Positions 62,801-64,000 of a stretch of DNA of 64,000 nucleotides are shown here, in pieces. Positions within the stretch are counted from its first letter, which is position 1. The number at the start of each line of letters is the position of its first letter. The notes beneath the pieces were generated by a model. The model was not told the origin of the DNA. It ran no database searches and was given only the letters and a program-made list of their open reading frames with translations. Source of the stretch: Paraphysomonas bandaiensis (Eukaryota > Chrysophyceae); the NCBI GenBank assembly GCA_965644295.1, contig CBFFRP010000461.1, positions 1 through 64,000 of the forward strand, written 5' to 3'. The position numbers and the translations under genes are program-made.

Positions 62801-64000
62801 TGGCGACACTAGACTTGTATCAGTTCCAAATACAACATTAGGGTCCACTACAAAAGGCAGTAAGTCATAGTTGTCCACGTCAGGGTCATCAGAGATATGC
62901 ACTGAGGGTTTAGAGGGATTGAAGTCATCATCATCGCTGTCATCATCAGCAATACGCTCGCCTGTGTTGCTGAATACACCTACAGACGTAGATACAACAT
63001 TAGAACAGGTCAACAAGTATCGCGCACCCCATTTCTTCGAAAGACTTCCGGCAAAGTCGGTATACGACCACATATACCATTGAACAAATATACCACAACA
63101 TTGCAAGCACAGTAATATACACGACAACAACCATAAATAGCTAGTCTCATGTACCTTCTATGTACGCCAAAGCGTAATGACCCTCACGTATCACTTGTAC
63201 TTCTGCGGTATCTGCGGTTCCCTGGCTAGCATGATAGAATGGTAACGTTCTGTCCGTATTATCCATGTTGTATACATTCATCCAAGCCTCCATGGTGCGA
63301 CCCATGGCGTCCAAGTTGCCATTCGGAATTCCGCTCGGTTCAAGTTTGGTCAATCCATCCAACACTTCAAGTGATAGAGAGCTTTCACTATTTCGATTGG
63401 TGATTGTAACTCGACGAACCAACGCAGGAAAGGACTCATCCGGGACAGTAAAGTACAGCACGTTAGTCTCAAGTTCTTTTGATTCATCAACTTCATTAAT
63501 TTCTAGTTCATTCATGCCTGCATAATAACAATTAGTTGATCATACGCAGAACAGCGTCTCAGTTGGTGGTTGTAACGATAGAAGTACAATCACATATAAG
63601 CACTGCTGTACACGTATGTGTTGCATTTACCGATGCTCATATCACGCCTAGTAGTGCATTCTTCTCCTGTATGCGGAAAAAAAGGCATATGCATCCATGA
63701 CTTTTCGCCTATTTTGCCCTTCAAAAATGTTCTAAACCCTGTGAAGGGGGTCTGTTGGTACGCTTTCTCAGCGGTATTAAATTTGGCGATTCCGCCGTCT
63801 TTATTGTCCACACCAAAAGCCGTAATTCCCTGACCACGATTATTGTAAAATGCCCACATAGGTACTCCCCAAATGCCCCCTAATCCAGGGAGAAAGCTGG
63901 ACATTGGTTTCGCCTGATCATAGTTGTACATAATAAACCTTCCATTTTCATCGAACTTCGGTGCAATTGTGGGAATATCAGAATGATCATTAGGCGAAGA
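59858..64000 (-). CDS. Large cellobiose-phosphorylase-like (GH94-like) protein, 5' end cut by the window
   Basis: Six exons on the minus strand: beyond 64000 to 63631, 63517-63155, 62979-62743, 62591-62535, 62458-61585 and 61436-59858; all junctions are GT-AG and keep frame, giving more than 1150 residues. Features include GLGGIWGVPMWAFYNNRGQG near the visible start, an Asp-rich loop (ADDDSDDDD), SRIHGDLERDYNFFNIETTY and GPGNFRDVNQNRRND in the middle, and a C-terminal half with NDAMNGLPGILGSEMSETYE and GLLDTWNINPTYYV. This is the pattern of large (alpha/alpha)6-barrel proteins annotated as cellobiose phosphorylases in bacteria and algae, as I recall. The substrate is not shown. Confidence 0.6.

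Noticed and set aside
62995-63130. Additional coding frame upstream of exon 3 of the cellobiose-phosphorylase-like gene
   Set aside because: A donor at 63154 and an acceptor ending TCTGTAG at 62980 join the flanking exons in frame, so this is intron.

Overview
The window is nuclear DNA of a microbial eukaryote. Host genes carry short GT-AG introns (about 48-110 nt, mostly phase 0), intergenic space is full of transposon remains and microsatellites, and there is no bacterial operon structure. The recognisable host genes are a CNNM/DUF21-CBS transporter, a PTPDC1-like dual-specificity phosphatase, two divergent HIR/SPFH proteins, a mitochondrial-type cold-shock protein, an ankyrin/RBR ubiquitin-ligase-like protein and a very large cellobiose-phosphorylase-like protein. 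With the style of Ty3 element at the left edge, this set reminds me of a stramenopile or other SAR protist. That assignment comes from memory of family distributions and is not proven.

Layout. 1-3.8 kb: 3' half of a decayed Ty3/gypsy retrotransposon with polypurine tract and probable 3' LTR. 4.5-8.6 kb: transposon fragments and repeats. 8.6-9.6 kb: four exons of an ankyrin gene, one ankyrin repeat per exon, with CATA-repeat introns. 10.3-37.4 kb: about 27 kb of foreign DNA lying inside an intron of that gene, bounded by inverted CCCACTTCCTATAAA-type tandem repeats. 37.6-40.3 kb: the rest of the ankyrin gene (fifth ankyrin exon, amplified coiled-coil exons, terminal RBR exon). 40.4-42.0 kb: a 1.6 kb MULE-type element with 8-bp target duplication. 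42.3-44.5 kb: repeats. 44.5-64 kb: ordinary host genes mixed with MITEs and duplicated repeats.

The 27 kb insert has two parts. The first is a MULE transposase (10718-13642) whose C-terminal half reads as a HECT E3 ubiquitin ligase domain, including the catalytic-Cys motif. The second, at 15469-37181, is a 21.7 kb integrated Polinton/polinton-like virus (PLV) with inverted terminal repeats of about 0.84-0.86 kb. It is far more AT-rich than its surroundings and nearly all its ORFs are open. Morphogenesis genes read mostly rightward in the left half: two fibre-like proteins flanking the packaging ATPase block, FtsK/A32-type ATPase, penton-like minor capsid protein, major capsid protein, core/pX-like protein, adenain-like protease, and a lipase fused to a virion-protein N-terminal module. 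The right half holds the second, repeat-rich fibre, a chromodomain integrase, a short family-B DNA polymerase and an SF3 helicase.

Main points for a second look: the apparently intact PLV provirus, the MULE-HECT fusion, the Russian-doll nesting inside an ankyrin-RBR gene, the twin fibres sharing one N-terminal anchor motif, the exonuclease-less polymerase with a variant motif C, and a 336-bp tandem exon amplification in the host gene.
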